Source: CTSOIL-112 sp049291875 (GTDB lineage Bacteria; Pseudomonadota; Gammaproteobacteria; Burkholderiales; Burkholderiaceae). Taken from it: a DNA stretch of 64,000 nt. The position numbers and the translations under genes were made by a program. Below, in pieces: positions 23,338-32,205 of this stretch; position 1 is the first letter of the stretch; each line of letters begins with the position of its first letter. The DNA lies in assembly GCA_049291875.1 (NCBI GenBank), contig JBATQE010000011.1, forward strand, positions 5,273-69,272. The letters are read 5' to 3'. The notes beneath the pieces are model-generated. The model did not search any database. It saw nothing but the letters and a program-made list of their open reading frames with translations, and was not told where the DNA came from.

Positions 23338-24522
23338 TTACTTCACGGATTCGACCAAAGTGAATTTACCGCCCTTGGCTTCCAAAATCGCCACTTCTGC
23401 GTCTTTACGCTCGCCGTCCGGCAGGAAAGCCACCGTACCGCTCAAGCCATTCACGCTGACCGTTGGCAAGGCCGCGGCAATTTTCACTGCATCCGGCGCA
23501 CCGGCTTTTTTAATCGCTTCAGCCAATACCATGACCGCATCGTAGGTCAATGGCGCGTAGGCTTGCACCGTTTGGCCTTTGAATTTTTGCTCGTATTGTT
23601 TGGTGAAGTCCGCGCCGCCTTTCATCGCGTCAATCGGAACAACGGTAGATGAGCAGAGTGTGCCTTCGCCCGCTGCGCCAGCCAATTTCAGATAGTTTGG
23701 CGTGCAAGCCGCATCTGGCATGAATACGAAGCTGGTCAAACCGAGTTCGCGTGCTTGTTTGGCCAATACCGCACCGGTGTCATCGTAGCCGCCCCACATG
23801 ATGCCTTCAGCGCCGGATGCTTTGATTTTGGTCAGCAGTGATTTGAAGTCAACCGTTTTGTCGGTGGCCGACTCGCGCATCACAACGTCCATACCCAATT
23901 CTTTGGCTTTTTTCTCAACTTCGTCGGACAAGCCTTTGCCATATGCGGTCGCGTCATCCAAAATGGCGAATTTTTTCACGCCTTTTTTCTGTGCGTACAC
24001 CGCCAATGCAGGGCCTTGCATACCGTCATGTGCGTCCATACGGAACACAGAGGTTAAATTGTCGGCCATTTTCGGCGCTTTTTTGGTCACGTCGGGGTTG
24101 GTGCTGACGGTCAATGAGGCAATGTTGGCACGCGCATAGATCGGATTGGCCACCATGGTCACGCCGGAGTTGTAGTGACCCACCACGGCGACAATGCTTT
24201 TGTCATCAGCGGTTTTTTGTGCCACGGTCGCACCGGTTTTTGGATCGGCTGCGTCGTCCTCAGAGACGATTTCAATTTTGTATTTTTTGCCGCCGACGTC
24301 CAAGCCGCCTTTGGCATTGATTTCGTCCGCTGCCAAGACCGCGCCATTGGCAAAGTCCAAACCAGCGCTGGCTTGACCGCCGGACAATGGGCTACCGGTC
24401 GCGATGCGGATCACGTCGCCTTTGGCGCCACCACCTGCTTCACCCGATTTACCACCGCACGCGCTTAAACCGCCGGCAACTGCCACGGCGACCAATGCCG
24501 CCAACCATTGTTTTTTCATCAT
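23338..24522 (-). CDS. Branched-chain amino acid ABC transporter substrate-binding lipoprotein (LivJ/LivK-like)
   Basis: A 394-residue periplasmic binding protein of the Leu/Ile/Val type. The N-terminal AALVAVAVAGGLSACGG has a lipobox, so it is likely a lipoprotein rather than soluble. Mature sequence IRIATGSPLSGGQASAGLDFANGAVLAADEIN, VVGHYNSGVTMVANPIY and EGIMWGGYDDTGAVLAKQARELG follow the family. No permease or ATPase genes are adjacent, so it depends on a transporter elsewhere. AGGAG precedes ATG 24522. The 217 bp upstream hold no gene. Confidence 0.93.
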   Translation of the reverse strand: MMKKQWLAALVAVAVAGGLSACGGKSGEAGGGAKGDVIRIATGSPLSGGQASAGLDFANGAVLAADEINAKGGLDVGGKKYKIEIVSEDDAADPKTGATVAQKTADDKSIVAVVGHYNSGVTMVANPIYARANIASLTVSTNPDVTKKAPKMADNLTSVFRMDAHDGMQGPALAVYAQKKGVKKFAILDDATAYGKGLSDEVEKKAKELGMDVVMRESATDKTVDFKSLLTKIKASGAEGIMWGGYDDTGAVLAKQARELGLTSFVFMPDAACTPNYLKLAGAAGEGTLCSSTVVPIDAMKGGADFTKQYEQKFKGQTVQAYAPLTYDAVMVLAEAIKKAGAPDAVKIAAALPTVSVNGLSGTVAFLPDGERKDAEVAILEAKGGKFTLVESVK

Positions 24523-24739
24523 GATGTACTCCTGAATATCGATTATTGAATTTCAATTATTTTTATCGGACCTGATCTCTCATTATGGGTTCGCCGCTGT
24601 TAAAGCGATACGTCCGACACAAAAAACAGCTATGGCGCGCAGTCTAATGGCGATTGTGGATAAAAACAAGAGCACAGGCGGAATATTTGGTAAATAAATC
24701 CGTAATTATTTTTAGCAGAACTCCGATCAGCGGCATAAA

Positions 24740-25429
24740 TCACTGCCAAACCACGCCATCCTTGCATTTTTTTGCCATTTGTTCGAGGTATTGTTGATGC
24801 AGAGTTTGATCACTTTCGTCCACAGTGATCGCCGATAAAACCAGTTGACGCACGTCGAGCGCGACGCCGGATGCGTTTTCCGCCGAGCCGTGGTGAATGT
24901 CGATGCTCAAGGTTTCCTGCCCGCGCGTCATGGCGAGGTACACTTCGGCGAGAATCTCGGCATCGAGCAGGGCGCCGTGCAGCACGCGGTGCGCATTCGA
25001 TACGCCGAGGCGCTCGCACAGCGCGTCCAAGTTGTTGCGCTTGCCGGGGAACATTTGCCGCGCCATGTGCAGGGTGTCTTCCACCGCGCAAATGGTCTCC
25101 ATCGGCGCGCGCTGGATGGCGGCCAATTCGGCATTGATGAATTTGGTATCAAACGCGGCGTTATGAATCAATACCGTCGCGCCGTCGATGAATTCGAGCA
25201 GATCGTCGGCAATGGTTTTGAACAGCGGTTTGTCGCGGAGAAACTCGGTGGTCAAGCCATGCACCGCGAGCGCACCCTCGTCCGAATCACGTTGCGGATT
25301 GAGGTAGTGATGAAAGTGACGGCCGGTGAGCTGCCGATCGATCATTTCAACCGCGCCGATTTCCACCAATTTGTGCCCCAATTCCGGCTCAAAACCGGTG
25401 GTTTCCGTATCGAGTATGACGTAACGCAT
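24740..25429 (-). CDS. dnaQ: DNA polymerase III epsilon subunit (3'-5' exonuclease)
   Basis: A 229-residue DEDDh proofreading exonuclease. Exo I is VILDTETTGFEP, Exo II LIHNAAFDTKFIN, and Exo III HRVLHGALLDAEILAEVY with the catalytic His. The C-terminal 60 residues form the tail that in E. coli binds the alpha polymerase subunit. It follows rnhA by two bases on the same strand; the rnhA-dnaQ pairing is widespread in proteobacteria. Length is close to E. coli DnaQ (243). Confidence 0.96.
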   Translation of the reverse strand: MRYVILDTETTGFEPELGHKLVEIGAVEMIDRQLTGRHFHHYLNPQRDSDEGALAVHGLTTEFLRDKPLFKTIADDLLEFIDGATVLIHNAAFDTKFINAELAAIQRAPMETICAVEDTLHMARQMFPGKRNNLDALCERLGVSNAHRVLHGALLDAEILAEVYLAMTRGQETLSIDIHHGSAENASGVALDVRQLVLSAITVDESDQTLHQQYLEQMAKKCKDGVVWQ

Positions 25430-25431
25430 GT

Positions 25432-25911
25432 TTATCCCTCATTCTGTTCGGCTTGTGTTTTGCCTTGCGCTTGTACGCTGGCAACGCCGCGATTGGCCAA
25501 TTCGTCCGCGCGCTCGTTGTCCGCATGACCGGCGTGGCCTTTGACCCAGTGCCAGCTCAAATCGTGGGTGTGCAGCAGGGCATCCAGCGTTTTCCACAAA
25601 TCGTCGTTTTTGACCGCTTGCTTGCTCGCGGTTTTCCAGCCGCGCGCTTTCCAGTTCTCCAGCCATTCGGTCACGCCTTTTTGCACATATTGCGAGTCGG
25701 TGTAAATGTCGACTTGCGAGCGCTTTTTCAGCGCACGCAATCCTTCGATCACCGCGAGCAGCTCCATGCGGTTGTTCGTGGTGTGCGCTTCGCCGCCGAA
25801 TAATTCCTTTTCATGCGCGCCGTAGCGCAACAGCGCACCCCAGCCGCCCACGCCCGGATTGCCTTTGCACGCGCCATCGGTATACATTTCTACTGTTTTT
25901 TTGCTTTGCAT
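25432..25911 (-). CDS. rnhA: Ribonuclease HI
   Basis: A 159-residue enzyme degrading the RNA strand of RNA-DNA hybrids. All four catalytic acidic residues are in their motifs: VEMYTDGACKGNPG, TTNNRMELLAV, IYTDSQYVQKG and HAGHADNERADELA. The KSRWKGHAG-like WVKGHAG substrate loop is present. I start at ATG 25911 (MQSKKTVEM), giving the usual length; a longer frame would run back into the methyltransferase gene. It lies between a methyltransferase and dnaQ, all on the minus strand. Confidence 0.96.
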   Translation of the reverse strand: MQSKKTVEMYTDGACKGNPGVGGWGALLRYGAHEKELFGGEAHTTNNRMELLAVIEGLRALKKRSQVDIYTDSQYVQKGVTEWLENWKARGWKTASKQAVKNDDLWKTLDALLHTHDLSWHWVKGHAGHADNERADELANRGVASVQAQGKTQAEQNEG

Positions 25912-25952
25912 CGATTTATTCTGTTCAATACTGATTTGTTGCCATTTTGTTG

Positions 25953-26771
25953 CTATTGAGGCGTCTGCGTCGAGTTGTCTGCCCGCGCCGCCGGCTGCAC
26001 CACCCATTTTTTACTGGCTTTTTTCTCGTCAATCAGCCCCACCAGTGTCGGCGAATATACCCGTTTGACCACCAAAAGCGCGTACACGGCACCGGCAAAA
26101 CCCCACCAGCGATCGCCCGCTTTGTCCAACCACAGGCTGCGATTAAGCCATTTATCCTGCGTCACATACGGCGTATAGCAAGCGTATTTGCCCTGCATCA
26201 CGTCGCAATTGAGCAGTTCAATCCAGTCCTTGAGCCGACTGATGTGCAACGGCGGATGCGGCATATTGCGGTACACACCAAAGCGTTGACCGCTTTGAAA
26301 TTTTGCCTGCAAACCCCACAAGCTAAACGGATTAAAGCCCAAAATAATCATGCGCCCTTCCGCGCGCAACACGCGGTAGGCTTCGCGCAAAACCCCATGC
26401 GGGTCGGGATGCTCGTCCAGCGTGTGCGGCAAAATCACCAGATCCAAGCTATCACTGGAAAACGGCAGTACCGAAAAATCGCCCACGTCCAAACGTCGCA
26501 CGCCATCCTCATCCGGCTGACTCGGCTGCACATGCACATCATCGCGCTCAATCATGTAACGTTCGGAGCAACGATTCGCGGCCAATCCGGCAATCCGCCC
26601 ATAATGCCCCAATTGAATGGCATAATAGCCAAATGCATCGCTCAACCATTCATTGAGTAACTGTCGCTCCCATGCCGTGACCGCCTGACCGGACACGCTG
26701 TCCCAGTAGGCCACGGGCGCTGTTTTGACCGCGCGCCCCGCATCGGAAGAAAACTGATTGTGTGTACTCAT
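25953..26771 (-). CDS. Class I SAM-dependent methyltransferase (gloB-rnhA linked)
   Basis: A 272-residue protein with a type-11 methyltransferase core: RRLDVGDFSVLPFSSDSLDLVILPHTLDEHPDP and VLREAYRVLRAEGRMIILGFNPFSLWG. The glycine-rich motif I is weak, as is normal in this family, which is conserved between gloB and rnhA in beta- and gammaproteobacteria. Substrate unknown. A C-terminal hydrophobic stretch WWGFAGAVYALLVVKR could touch the membrane. Start at ATG 26771. It is divergent from gloB with only 22 bp between start codons. Confidence 0.85.
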   Translation of the reverse strand: MSTHNQFSSDAGRAVKTAPVAYWDSVSGQAVTAWERQLLNEWLSDAFGYYAIQLGHYGRIAGLAANRCSERYMIERDDVHVQPSQPDEDGVRRLDVGDFSVLPFSSDSLDLVILPHTLDEHPDPHGVLREAYRVLRAEGRMIILGFNPFSLWGLQAKFQSGQRFGVYRNMPHPPLHISRLKDWIELLNCDVMQGKYACYTPYVTQDKWLNRSLWLDKAGDRWWGFAGAVYALLVVKRVYSPTLVGLIDEKKASKKWVVQPAARADNSTQTPQ

Positions 26772-26793
26772 CACTGATTTTTGGAAATGCCCT

Positions 26794-27720
26794 ATGACTT
26801 ATCAAACAACGGTTTCATCGGATTCATCGGCTTCACCAACCCATGGATCGCACCCTAAACCGCATTACGAACTCATCGCTCTGCCCGCGCGCAACGACAA
26901 CTACATCTGGTTGATTCGCAACCCAACCCACGCATGGGCCGTCGATCCGTCGCTGGCCGAAGCTGTGCGTGATTATATCGCGCAACACGATTTGACATTG
27001 GCCGATCTGCTGATCACGCACCACCACTACGATCATGTGGAAGGCATTGCCGAGTTAACCCCGTTGGTGCAAGGCCGCATTATTGGCGACTCTGAGCGCA
27101 TCCACGGTCTGACCGAGCGTGTTCATGCGCCGACCGAGTTCACGCTGTCGTTTAGCGACATCCGCACGCAGGTGCTGAGCACGCCCGGTCACACCTACGA
27201 CCATGTGAGCTACTACTGTCCACATTTGCTCCAAACCCCCGTGCTATTCTGCGGCGATGCCTTGTTCAGCGCCGGATGCGGCCGAATTTTTGACGGGACG
27301 ATGGCGCAAGCCTTTGAAACCATTGAACAATTCATCCAATTACCGGATGAAACGCTGATCGCGTGTGCGCATGAGTACACCTTGAGCAATTTGGACTTTG
27401 CCCTGCGCATCCAGAGCGCGCACGAGGATACTCAAGCCTATTTAAATCAGGTAAAATACGCGCGCGAACGCGGGCTGCCGAGCCTGCCAAGCAGCATTGG
27501 GCTGGAAAAACGCATCAATCCGTTTTGCCGTGCTGTTCGTATCGGACTGTCAACCGAACCGCTGGATACGGCTTGGATTGAAGGGCTGAATCATTTGGCG
27601 CAGAGCGTCCAGTTGCCTGCCGTTTCGCTGGCCAACGTAGACACCCGCGAGCCGAACGCCCGAAAAGCACTGGCCTTGGCCTTGTTCACATTGTGTCGTG
27701 AACTGAAAAACCGAATTTAA
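26794..27720 (+). CDS. gloB: Hydroxyacylglutathione hydrolase (glyoxalase II)
   Basis: A 308-residue metallo-beta-lactamase-fold enzyme that hydrolyses S-D-lactoylglutathione to D-lactate, second step of methylglyoxal detoxification. The di-metal site THHHYDHVEG is at about residue 82, then STPGHTYDHVSYYC, CGDALFSAGCGRIFDGT and CAHEYTLSNLDFALRI. It is about 50 residues longer than E. coli GloB, through an N-terminal Ser-rich leader of 30 residues and insertions in the C-terminal domain. Glyoxalase I (gloA) is at 49148. ATG 26794 is my start. Confidence 0.95.
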   Translation: MTYQTTVSSDSSASPTHGSHPKPHYELIALPARNDNYIWLIRNPTHAWAVDPSLAEAVRDYIAQHDLTLADLLITHHHYDHVEGIAELTPLVQGRIIGDSERIHGLTERVHAPTEFTLSFSDIRTQVLSTPGHTYDHVSYYCPHLLQTPVLFCGDALFSAGCGRIFDGTMAQAFETIEQFIQLPDETLIACAHEYTLSNLDFALRIQSAHEDTQAYLNQVKYARERGLPSLPSSIGLEKRINPFCRAVRIGLSTEPLDTAWIEGLNHLAQSVQLPAVSLANVDTREPNARKALALALFTLCRELKNRI

Positions 27721-27808
27721 CGACGTTTTGCCGTATTTCATCGTACACGACCGAATCGGCAGAGCGCCCCACCCAAGCGCGATGAGCCGCTTGGCATGAA
27801 GGAATTTT

Positions 27809-30256
27809 ATGTTGCGTAAAACCCCCGGCAAGCGAGCAGCCGCGCCACAGAGCCTAAAATTACGTTTGGGCGCACAAGCCACGCTGATTGCGCTGTCCGC
27901 GCTGTTTATGAGCGCCTGTTCCACCCCGCAAGGTGCCGACACCACCGGCCACCATAAAATCCAATCGGCGCACTCCAGCGACATCTGGCAACGCATCCGC
28001 GATAATTTCTCCATGCCGGAGTTGGAAAACCAAGAAGTCTACGCCCGCGAAAACTATTACGCCACCCGTGCCGACTACGTCGGACGCATGGCCACGCGCT
28101 CCGGCGACTTTCTGTATTTAATCATGGACGAGGTTGAGCGCCGCCACATGCCGTCCGAATTGGCATTGTTGCCGTTTGTCGAAAGCGCCTTCGTCACCAC
28201 CGCCCGTTCACCCGTCTCCGCCTCCGGCCTGTGGCAATTCATGCCCGCAACGGGACGCGATTTTTCGCTGCAGCAAAACCGTTTCGCCGATCAGCGCAAC
28301 GACGTCATGGCCTCCACCAACGCCGCATTGGACTATTTGCAACGGCTGTATGATCGCTTTGGCGACTGGCATCTGGCATTGGCCGCGTACAACTGGGGAC
28401 AAGGCAACGTCAACCGTGCGGTTAACCGCTCCGTAGCAGCAGGCGGCTCAGGCAAATACACCGACATCAATATGCCCGCCGAAACGCGCCAATACGTACC
28501 CAAATTACAGGCAATCAAAAACATCGTGCGCAATCCGGCGCAATACGGCATCAGTCTGCCCAACATCCCCAATCGTCTGCGCCACGAAGCCGTTCTCGTC
28601 ACACGCGACATCGACGTATCCAAAGCCGCTGATCTGGCCAATCTGTCCGAAGACGAATTCAAACGCCTCAACCCTGCGTATAAACGCCCGGTGATCGTGG
28701 CCGCGCTCAACAGCAAAATCATCGTACCCGCCGATCGTGCCGACGATTTCCGCCGAGCCTTCAGTGACAAACACCGTCAACTGGCCAGTTTGACCACCTA
28801 CACCACGTACAGCACGGAAGCATTGGCCGACATCGCCAGCAAATACAACACCGACGAAAACCGCCTACGCGAGCTGAATGACATTCCGTACAGCCACAGC
28901 TATGTACGCGCCGACTCCACTCTGATCGTGCCACGCACCCGCGCCACCGACGAAATTTCCTACTTAGCCTTAAATTCCAGCGTCCGCTCCATCACCGGCG
29001 ACGTCGGTATTACCGATTACAACAGCTACAGCACACCGACACTGGTGACTGACGCAGGCAAAAGTACCACCAGCATCACCGCACCCGGTAAATCCAGCAC
29101 CGGCTTAGTCGCCGAAGCCAGCGATGCCGACCAACTCGGCACACTGATTAGCAACGCACCGAGCACACCCAACACACCGGCGTATGTACCCACAGTGGCC
29201 AGCATCGTAAAACCAAACGACACACCGACCATCCGCAACACCATTGAACCGCGCGTAGATCAACCGGTAACAAGCATCGCCACCCAAACAAACCCAAGCA
29301 ACGCTCGCACCAGCGACATCCTCACCATGCCGCCGGTCGCCAAATCCGCCGCTGATCCGATTGCGCAACTGACCGCAAACAACACCAGCGACACCAGCGA
29401 CCTAAACGACACCTCCAGTCGATTGAACGCCACCCATGACAACAGCATCGAGCCGAAACAGCTCACCGCTCAAGTCACAGACACCGCCGACAAAGCCCAG
29501 CCCATAGAACACCTTACCGAAAAAAGCCAAGTAGCGACAGAGGCTACAGTCGCCGAAATCACCGACATCGGTTCAATAAACGCTGCAAATGCGACCACCG
29601 CGTCTAATACAAACAGTTCTAACACACCAACCCAAGGCCTCAGCAACACCGAAAAAATCGTCGCTGCCGCCGCAGCGAGCGCCATTATTTCCACAGCGAA
29701 TGAACCCAACCGAACCGTGGTCAAAACCAATTACCGAGTTCCCCAAACCCCGCAAACATCGCCAGCGAGTCAAGTGCCTGTGAAACCTGCCCCAATTAAA
29801 GCACCGGCGCTGGTAAAATCCCCGACAACCAACCCAAACAAAGCGGCTGTCAGCAACAACAAACCCAGCGCACAACCCGCCAAAGCAGCCACCACAGTCA
29901 ACAAACCCGCACTTAAGGTCAACAACAAGCAAGCAACCGAAAAAGTGAGCAGCAAAGGCCCCACATCAACCAAACCCGCGCCGGTCAAACCCGAGCCAAA
30001 AAAAGCGGAAAGCAAACCGGCACTGAAAGCAACGCCACCCAATACCGCAAAAACCAAAGTAGCCAACACGCAACAAACCACCCAAAAGCCGGTGACTGCG
30101 GGTAAAATGCCAGTCAAAGCCGAGCTGAAAAAGGCCGAGGTCAAACCCAAAGCCGCAACAGCAAGCAAAACCCCGGCCAAAACGCCCGCTCAAACAACAC
30201 CAAAAACCGCCACGAAAACGGTGGTCAAACCGGTGATAACGCCGAAGAAAAAATAA
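27809..30256 (+). CDS. mltD: MltD-like lytic murein transglycosylase lipoprotein with a long Lys/Ala/Pro-rich tail
   Basis: An 815-residue protein. A basic N-terminus is followed by a signal and lipobox SALFMSACST, then an SLT domain (about residues 110-260) with the catalytic Glu in LLPFVESAFVTTARSPVSASG, LWQFMPATGRDFSL and LALAAYNWGQGNVNRAV. One degenerate LysM-like repeat lies near 325-375. From about residue 400 the chain is Thr/Ser/Asn-rich and, after 640, histone-like with many KPA and PKKA units; no fold is expected there. Ordinary MltD is about 450 residues. It cleaves peptidoglycan at the outer membrane. gloB-mltD order is common. Confidence 0.9.
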   Translation: MLRKTPGKRAAAPQSLKLRLGAQATLIALSALFMSACSTPQGADTTGHHKIQSAHSSDIWQRIRDNFSMPELENQEVYARENYYATRADYVGRMATRSGDFLYLIMDEVERRHMPSELALLPFVESAFVTTARSPVSASGLWQFMPATGRDFSLQQNRFADQRNDVMASTNAALDYLQRLYDRFGDWHLALAAYNWGQGNVNRAVNRSVAAGGSGKYTDINMPAETRQYVPKLQAIKNIVRNPAQYGISLPNIPNRLRHEAVLVTRDIDVSKAADLANLSEDEFKRLNPAYKRPVIVAALNSKIIVPADRADDFRRAFSDKHRQLASLTTYTTYSTEALADIASKYNTDENRLRELNDIPYSHSYVRADSTLIVPRTRATDEISYLALNSSVRSITGDVGITDYNSYSTPTLVTDAGKSTTSITAPGKSSTGLVAEASDADQLGTLISNAPSTPNTPAYVPTVASIVKPNDTPTIRNTIEPRVDQPVTSIATQTNPSNARTSDILTMPPVAKSAADPIAQLTANNTSDTSDLNDTSSRLNATHDNSIEPKQLTAQVTDTADKAQPIEHLTEKSQVATEATVAEITDIGSINAANATTASNTNSSNTPTQGLSNTEKIVAAAAASAIISTANEPNRTVVKTNYRVPQTPQTSPASQVPVKPAPIKAPALVKSPTTNPNKAAVSNNKPSAQPAKAATTVNKPALKVNNKQATEKVSSKGPTSTKPAPVKPEPKKAESKPALKATPPNTAKTKVANTQQTTQKPVTAGKMPVKAELKKAEVKPKAATASKTPAKTPAQTTPKTATKTVVKPVITPKKK

Positions 30257-30278
30257 ACAGATCATCAACATAACCCCA

Positions 30279-30300
30279 TCCGACGACGACCATCGTCGGA
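30279..30300. repeat. Hairpin in the mltD-fabI gap
   Basis: TCCGACGA-cgacca-TCGTCGGA is a perfect 8-bp stem between the mltD stop and the fabI ribosome site. No T-run follows, so it may be a weak terminator or a processing hairpin. Confidence 0.4.
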
Positions 30301-30321
30301 CGGAACAACGAGGAGAACAAC

Positions 30322-31107
30322 GTGGGATTTTTACAAGGGAAACGAATTTTGATTACCGGCGTGCTATCGAATCGCTCGATTGCCTACGGTATTGCGCAGG
30401 CCTGCCATCGCGAGGGCGCAGAGCTGGCGTTCACCTACGTCGGCGAGCGTTTCAAAGACCGCATCACTGAATTTGCCAATGAATTTGGCTCGAACTTAGT
30501 ATACGAGTGTGACGTCAGCGATGACGCGCAGATCGACGCCGTATTCAGCCAATTGCGCCAAGTATGGCCACAATTGGACGGTTTGGTACACGCCATCGGT
30601 TTTGCGCCGAAAGAGGCGATTGCCGGCGACTTTCTCGAAGGCCTGTCGCGCGAAGCGTTCAAAACCGCGCATGACATTTCGGCGTACAGCTTCCCCGCCT
30701 TGGCCAAAGCCGCACAGCCCATGCTATCGGAGCGCTCGGCACTGTTGACCCTGACCTATTTGGGTGCTGCGAAAGTCGTTCCGAACTACAACACCATGGG
30801 CTTGGCCAAAGCCTCACTGGAAGCCTCTGTGCGTTATTTGGCCAGCAGCATGGGACCCAAAGGCGTGCGTGTGAACGGCATCTCCGCCGGACCGATTCGC
30901 ACCTTGGCCGCCAAAGGCATCAAAGGCTTTGACAAAATTTTGAGCGAAGTCGAAGCCACCGCGCCAATCCGTCGCAACGTGACAATTGAGGACGTGGGCA
31001 ATGCAGCAGCGTTCTTGCTGTCCGATTTGGCCAGCGGCATCACCGGCGAAATCACCTACGTCGATGGTGGCTTTAGCCAAGTGGTCGGCGGTATGTCGGA
31101 TTTTTAA
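30322..31107 (+). CDS. fabI: Enoyl-[acyl-carrier-protein] reductase (NADH)
   Basis: A 261-residue short-chain dehydrogenase-type enzyme completing each fatty acid elongation cycle, and the target of triclosan-like inhibitors in other species. The cofactor site ITGVLSNRSIAYGIAQA is the FabI variant of the glycine motif. The catalytic Y-x6-K is VPNYNTMGLAKASLEASVRY, and HAIGFAPKEAIAGDF and ISAGPIRTLAAKGIKGFDK are family-specific. The start is GTG 30322 with GAGGAG eight bases upstream. It ends at a strong terminator. Confidence 0.97.
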   Translation: MGFLQGKRILITGVLSNRSIAYGIAQACHREGAELAFTYVGERFKDRITEFANEFGSNLVYECDVSDDAQIDAVFSQLRQVWPQLDGLVHAIGFAPKEAIAGDFLEGLSREAFKTAHDISAYSFPALAKAAQPMLSERSALLTLTYLGAAKVVPNYNTMGLAKASLEASVRYLASSMGPKGVRVNGISAGPIRTLAAKGIKGFDKILSEVEATAPIRRNVTIEDVGNAAAFLLSDLASGITGEITYVDGGFSQVVGGMSDF

Positions 31108-31127
31108 GCGCTTCTTTAAAAAGCAAA

Positions 31128-31157
31128 AAAGCGAGCCAATTGGCTCGCTTTGTTTTT
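31128..31157. terminator. Terminator after fabI
   Basis: AAAGCGAGCCAATTGGCTCGCTTT is a perfect palindrome (12-bp arms, written here as two halves around AATT), followed by TGTTTTTTT on the plus strand and preceded by AAAAAAG. It can stop both fabI and the convergent DUF2202 gene. Confidence 0.92.
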
Positions 31158-32093
31158 TTACCAACGACCGCCACCCGCACCACGACCAGTGCCCATGCCA
31201 CCACCCATGCCGCCGCGCTCTGGCGCAGAGTAGACGATCGCGTCGTATTCGGATTGACTGAAGGAAGTGCGAAACAACCCAAACCAGTCTGCGTTCTGAG
31301 CAAAAAACATTCAGAACGCGGCGCAGAATAGGAGTCGTAGTCGCTCTACGACAGCTCCTATTCTGCAACAAAGTTCTGGGTGTTTTTTGCCAGAACCCGA
31401 AGGGCTGGCGATTGGCGAGTGATTAAACGCTTGTCTAGGGAATGACCATAGACTGCGCGCCACGCCTCATTACTCATCACGCCAATCAGCCAGCGCAGAC
31501 GGTAGGGGTTATTTCGTACTTCCTCAATGCTGAGGCTGATACGCACTTGCACCGGACTGTCGTTTGAGGGTCATATCAAACGAGCGCAGATGATTGCGCG
31601 AGCCACGGTTGAGATTGGCATAGACCCATTTAATGTCTGCACGCTGGGTCTGTCGCGTCAGTTCATTTAAATCGGCGATATCCAATTCTTCGATCAAAAC
31701 ACCTACTTTGAGCGCGTCCACATTTGAACGTGCACCTTGCGTCACCAGTTGTTGGTACAGCCGCGTGAATTCAGGATCGGTGAATTCCCCTGCGCGCTTG
31801 CCTGCCGTCGGATCGGTAAGGCGGTACGTTTGCAACAAAGATTGTACCGCACGCTGATGTTGGCGCTCACTCTGAACGATATTGCCGAAATTGCGTAGAC
31901 CGGTGCGCTCGTACAGAGCTTGGTAGACATCACCGGCAAGCTTTTCTTCCTCAACCATGCGCAATAAACCGCGCACTTCCTGCTCAGACAACGGATGGGT
32001 CGCCGTAGTTTGCGCATAAGCGGGAACACCACTCAAAACGGCTGCGCCCAACAGCGCCGATGCCCAATAACGATGGATGGATAAATGTTTCAT
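31158..32093 (-). pseudogene. DUF2202 (ferritin-like) secreted protein gene, interrupted by a MITE
   Basis: ATG 32093 has AGGAGG before it and opens a signal peptide ending VPAYA, then a DUF2202 four-helix domain with acidic EVRGLLRMVEEEKLAGDVY, NIVQSERQHQRAV and VLIEELDIADL, and NLNRGSRNHLRSFDMTLK. The frame stops at 31524-31526, inside the terminal repeat of an inserted element. Beyond it, at 31258-31158, the expected tail resumes (SQSEYDAIVYSAPERGGMGG) and ends at TAA 31160-31158. The insertion cuts off about 32 C-terminal residues, a Gly-rich tail. The truncated 189-residue product keeps the domain and may still function. Role unknown; possibly metal-binding. Confidence 0.88.
31259..31526. 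mobile_element. MITE-like element inside the DUF2202 gene
   Basis: A 268-bp insertion bounded by inverted ends: TGAAGGAAGTGCGAAACAAC at the left and GTTATTTCGTACTTCCTCA at the right, matching at most positions over about 21 bp. The interior is itself largely palindromic (CAGAATAGGAG / CTCCTATTCTG around 31324-31365, and GTTCTGAGCAAAAAACATTC near 31290-31310 versus GTTCTGGGTGTTTTTTGCC near 31371-31390). It encodes no transposase. I see no clear target duplication. The break is confirmed by the host gene continuing on both sides. Confidence 0.85.
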
Positions 32094-32205
32094 ACTGACC
32101 TCCTGAGTTTAAAAAAACCTGTACTCAATCTTTAAGATCACTATAACCCCATTCTATGAATCCCTCATGTCCCTCGTGTAAAGTTTTGTAAAACACCAAA
32201 CGGAC

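Noticed and set aside
31358..31552. A 64-residue frame inside the MITE region
   Set aside because: It spans the element's inverted repeat and host gene and has no family resemblance or ribosome site.
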